Shown piece by piece: positions 61,506 to 64,000 of a DNA stretch of 64,000 bases; the first letter of the stretch is position 1; each line of letters starts with the position of its first letter. The position numbers and the translations under genes are program-made. The stretch lies in NCBI RefSeq assembly GCF_002222615.2, contig NZ_CP022412.2:3844001-3908000 (forward strand), in the 5' to 3' direction. The stretch is from Bacteroides caccae. GTDB lineage: Bacteria; Bacteroidota; Bacteroidia; Bacteroidales; Bacteroidaceae. The notes below the pieces were generated by a model. It saw only the letters and a list, made by a program, of their open reading frames with translations. It did no database searches and was not told the origin of the DNA.

Positions 61506-62858
61506 ATGAGAAAAAATATATTATTAGTGTCGTTCGTATCTGCCTTCCTTTTAACGCAGACTGCGTGCGAAGATGGCAAGGATGAATTTCTGGATGATTT
61601 CAGTACTATACTTTATTTCAGAAATAGTGGCGAAATACCTGTAAGTGTATATAACACAGGGGAAGATGCCAACTACCAGGTTGTGATAAACAAGGGAGGC
61701 TCAGAACTCAACGCAGTGACGGAAGTAAGTATAGGAACGTTGGATGATGCTGCATTGGCTATATATAATGCAGAACAGGGAGTAAAATACAAAGCCATTC
61801 CCACCACTTGCTATGAATTGAAGGGCGATAGAAAATTTACTTTTGCCGCAAATGAACTGTATAAAACTATGGATATTACTCTAAAAACGGAACTTATTGA
61901 CGGGCTTCCCGCCTTGAATGCCGGTGAAGAGTATGTGCTACCATTGCAACTGGAAAATTCACAGGACTCTATCAATTCAAAATTAGGAAAGGTTTTTATT
62001 AAGCCAAATGTACAAACTCCGACAGTTTTCTTTTCAAAGAGCGGTTATACTCAAAACTTTTTCTCGGACAACGGCCCTATTAAAATGAATTTCACTTTGC
62101 CATTGGAAATTCCTATTCCAAGCAAATGGGACTTCTCTTGTGAATTAACTATCGATTCGAAATTGTTAGACGAATATAATGCAGCAAACGAATGTGATTA
62201 TGCAATGTTACCTTCTACTGCTTACACGCTGGAGACAACTGTCAACTTTACCAACGATATGGAAAGTGTAAAAGAGGCGAATATTGAAGTAGACCGTACC
62301 GGTTTGAGTTATGGTAATTATGTGCTTCCGATTTGTTTGTCTTCATGCACTAAACCACAATTTGTTATCGATGCAGAAAGAAATACATCGTTGTATGCTA
62401 TCTCTTATGTACCTGATGCAAGCAAATTAACCAAAGTCGACCTGAAAGAAAATATGATTAGTATTTTCCCGGATCCGACAAATGAAGGTTCTATTGCTGA
62501 AATGCTCGACGGAAAAGAAGATACGTATTACCATAGTAACTGGAGCGGAGTAGCACCAATGCCTCACTGGATTCAAATTGCTCTGCCGAAAGAATCCACA
62601 GCAGTATCAATAGGATATCAAATACGTCATAACAACAATAATGGCGCTCCTCTGCAGTATACACTTCTCGGTAGTCCGGACGGTACTGCCTTCAGTAAAA
62701 TCACTACGGTTACAGAAAATCTACCAACGGCAACAAAAGCAAAATATACATCGCCGGTATTCGTCGGCAAACCATTTAAATATTTGCGGGTACAAGTAGA
62801 TAAAACGTCAGTAGGAAACAGTTTTGCATTTGCAGAGTTCTGGATGAGCACAGACTGA
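61506..62858 (+). CDS. DUF1735 surface glycan-binding lipoprotein with C-terminal F5/8 discoidin-like domain
   Basis: The protein has 450 residues with a lipobox at Cys21 (LTQTACEDG). Two DUF1735-type beta-sandwich regions lie at about 30-165 and 170-300 (NAEQGVKYKAIPTTCYEL and YNAANECDYAMLPSTAYTL are internal repeats of one motif). The C-terminal domain (about 310-450, EGSIAEMLDGKEDTYYHSNW) has the DGxxxTyW-like opening and the FKYLRVQVDKT core of discoidin/CBM32 domains. Proteins of this kind follow SusD in host-glycan loci and act as surface glycan-binding proteins. The ligand is unknown. Confidence 0.88.
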   Translation: MRKNILLVSFVSAFLLTQTACEDGKDEFLDDFSTILYFRNSGEIPVSVYNTGEDANYQVVINKGGSELNAVTEVSIGTLDDAALAIYNAEQGVKYKAIPTTCYELKGDRKFTFAANELYKTMDITLKTELIDGLPALNAGEEYVLPLQLENSQDSINSKLGKVFIKPNVQTPTVFFSKSGYTQNFFSDNGPIKMNFTLPLEIPIPSKWDFSCELTIDSKLLDEYNAANECDYAMLPSTAYTLETTVNFTNDMESVKEANIEVDRTGLSYGNYVLPICLSSCTKPQFVIDAERNTSLYAISYVPDASKLTKVDLKENMISIFPDPTNEGSIAEMLDGKEDTYYHSNWSGVAPMPHWIQIALPKESTAVSIGYQIRHNNNNGAPLQYTLLGSPDGTAFSKITTVTENLPTATKAKYTSPVFVGKPFKYLRVQVDKTSVGNSFAFAEFWMSTD

Positions 62859-62880
62859 TTTTTCTCCTAAGTAATATTTT

Positions 62881-62912
62881 AATGAGAGAGAGAATGTTTT
62901 CTCTCTCTCATT
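62881..62912 (+). terminator. Perfect hairpin between the surface lipoprotein and BACON gene
   Basis: Fourteen-base perfect arms, AATGAGAGAGAGAA (62881-62894) and TTCTCTCTCTCATT (62899-62912), with a four-base loop, are followed by AACTTTTA. It probably stops part of the transcription or protects the upstream mRNA, so genes after it are expressed at a lower level. Confidence 0.75.
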
Positions 62913-62924
62913 AACTTTTATGGT

Positions 62925-62932
62925 TAACTTTG
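62925..62932 (+). promoter_or_regulatory. Possible -7 element before the BACON-domain gene
   Basis: TAACTTTG matches TAnnTTTG, 27 bases before the ATG, but without a clear -33 element. It may give the enzyme gene some expression independent of the switch. Confidence 0.35.
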
Positions 62933-62959
62933 AATAATCTTTTGATGATACAATACTTT

Positions 62960-64000
62960 ATGAAGCAATATCTGTTCTTACTATGGGGGATTACTTCTCT
63001 CATCTTTTCTTCTTTGTTCCTGGCTTGCAGCGATGATGAACCGGGTGATAAAACTCCTGTATTCACAATAAAAGAGGAGTATTTACAACAGGATTTCGAT
63101 CAAAAACAATCATCGCTTGTAATACCTGTGGAAACTAATCTGGCCGCAGACGCATGGGTAGTCTCATCAAATCAGGACTGGTGTGTCGCAGCAAAAGACA
63201 TGTCGGGTTCTTCGCCCGCGGTAAAAGTATTGGTACATGCCAATGAAGAACCGGACGTACGCTCTGCAGAAATCACATTAAAGAGTTCTGTGCAAAACTA
63301 TACTATTCAAGTACGTCAATTAGGGTACGGTCCTGCTATCCTTGTCAAGAATCCCAATCCGATAATCGATGCGGCCGGCGGTCCTCTTTCCATTATTGTC
63401 ACTTCGAATATAGAATACACAATAGAGCAATCGGAAAACAGTGATTGGATCAAAACTGTTCCTGCCACCCGTGCGCTGACAGATAAAGAATACCAATATA
63501 CGGTAGATGCCAACCCATATTATGAAACACGTACTGTCACATTCACTTACATATATACTAAAGACGACAAGATAAGAGCATTATGCTCAGTTACACAAAA
63601 TGCTAAAGATTCCGGTGTTTCGGATGTAGAGATAGAAGGTGATTTGAAAATATCTCCCAATGGAGGAAAAGATAGTGAGCACCAGCCGGGACAAGGAATC
63701 GAGAACTCTTTTGATGGCAAGTTTGGTGGAACCCCCTATCATTCAATTTGGAATCAAAAGGCTAATTTTCCTGTTACTCTCGAATATTTTTTTGATGGCA
63801 CAAAAGACATAGATTACTTGATTTATCACACCCGTAGTGGAAATGGTAATTTTGGCAAATTGGATATTTACACGGCAACAGAAGATGCTCCCGAATATAC
63901 GAAGTACGGTTCATTCGATTTTAAGATGCAGAATGCTTCAAGCCGTGTGGTGTTTGCTCAGAGTTTGAAGAAAGCTACTAAAATAAAATTTGAGGTTCAC
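62960..64000 (+). CDS. BACON-domain lipoprotein, partial (possible host-glycoprotein-degrading enzyme)
   Basis: The first 347 codons are present and the frame runs off the right edge. ATG 62960 (MKQYLFLLWGITSLIF) gives a clean lipoprotein signal with Cys24 (LFLACSDDE); ATG 62945 is also possible. Two BACON domains follow (about 35-120 with SSNQDWCVAA, and 125-225 with NSDWIKTVP). After them comes the start of an F5/8/CBM32-like domain (about 230-347, ENSFDGKFGGTPYHSIW). In Bacteroides this order often precedes an M60-like mucin peptidase or a glycosidase, but the catalytic part is not in the window. Confidence 0.82.
   Translation, partial: MKQYLFLLWGITSLIFSSLFLACSDDEPGDKTPVFTIKEEYLQQDFDQKQSSLVIPVETNLAADAWVVSSNQDWCVAAKDMSGSSPAVKVLVHANEEPDVRSAEITLKSSVQNYTIQVRQLGYGPAILVKNPNPIIDAAGGPLSIIVTSNIEYTIEQSENSDWIKTVPATRALTDKEYQYTVDANPYYETRTVTFTYIYTKDDKIRALCSVTQNAKDSGVSDVEIEGDLKISPNGGKDSEHQPGQGIENSFDGKFGGTPYHSIWNQKANFPVTLEYFFDGTKDIDYLIYHTRSGNGNFGKLDIYTATEDAPEYTKYGSFDFKMQNASSRVVFAQSLKKATKIKFEVH

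Noticed and set aside
1..64000. tRNA, rRNA, prophage, conjugative or CRISPR-Cas elements
   Set aside because: I looked in the intergenic regions on both strands and saw no tRNA-like cloverleaf, rRNA, phage or conjugation gene. A covariance search could still find small RNAs missed by eye.

Overview
The window looks like a chromosomal segment of a gut Bacteroides, probably in the thetaiotaomicron/ovatus/xylanisolvens group. The evidence is two SusC/SusD pairs, BACON and DUF1735 lipoproteins, DUF5686, DUF4783 and six-bladed beta-propeller proteins, and many promoters of the Bacteroides type (TTTG, 17-21 bases, TAnnTTTG). A species name cannot be proved from the sequence alone. I saw no rRNA, tRNA, CRISPR array or prophage.

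Layout. (1) 1-3.4 kb, minus strand: an inositol-lipid cluster (PAP2/Aur1-like enzyme, CDP-alcohol phosphatidyltransferase, GtrA protein, PgpA-type phosphatase, myo-inositol-1-phosphate synthase). (2) 3.5-18.2 kb, minus strand: a DUF5686 outer-membrane protein, an NtrB/NtrC-like two-component pair, then a MacAB/TolC-like efflux system (TolC, a sensor kinase, an ABC ATPase, two FtsX-like permeases, an HlyD adaptor). Sigma-54-like -24/-12 elements and near-identical upstream dyads precede both tolC and the adaptor operon, so the NtrC-like regulator probably controls the whole pump. (3) 18.2-20.6 kb: NDH-2 and a LysM glucosaminidase. (4) 20.7-24.2 kb, plus strand: cytidine deaminase, an AraC regulator, and homologues of RclC and RclA (reactive chlorine resistance). 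(5) 24.2-30.2 kb: a repeat-bearing intergenic region, an ABC-F ATPase with an attenuator-like leader, NudC, a Crp-like regulator, an acyltransferase and a DUF418 protein. (6) 30.2-36.5 kb, minus strand: a structured RNA candidate, a phosphohexomutase, and a three-gene operon of a membrane TPR-HTH protein and two beta-propeller proteins. (7) 36.6-47.4 kb: a peptidase-rich locus, with C69 and M23 peptidases divergent from a zinc metalloprotease-SusC-SusD operon. An IS1182-family element lies just after this SusD. (8) 49.5-55.6 kb: a nitronate monooxygenase/FabK-like flavoprotein, an ECF sigma operon with a fused anti-sigma/outer-membrane protein, nadC-DUF4783, and rlmH. (9) 55.6-64 kb: a second SusC/SusD locus with a surface lipoprotein and a BACON-domain lipoprotein running off the end.

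The most striking element is between rlmH and the second SusC. Perfect 24-bp inverted repeats (55824-55847 and 56234-56257), each built around an AGTTC-N5-GAAC(T/A) dyad, bracket 386 bp carrying promoters. This is the architecture of a phase-variable invertible promoter. In the orientation shown, the best promoter points away from susC, so the locus may be in its OFF state. Other observations worth checking are the sigma-54 control of the efflux system, the ABC-F leader, the membrane-spanning TPR-HTH regulator with beta-propeller partners, and an exact 21-bp-period repeat.
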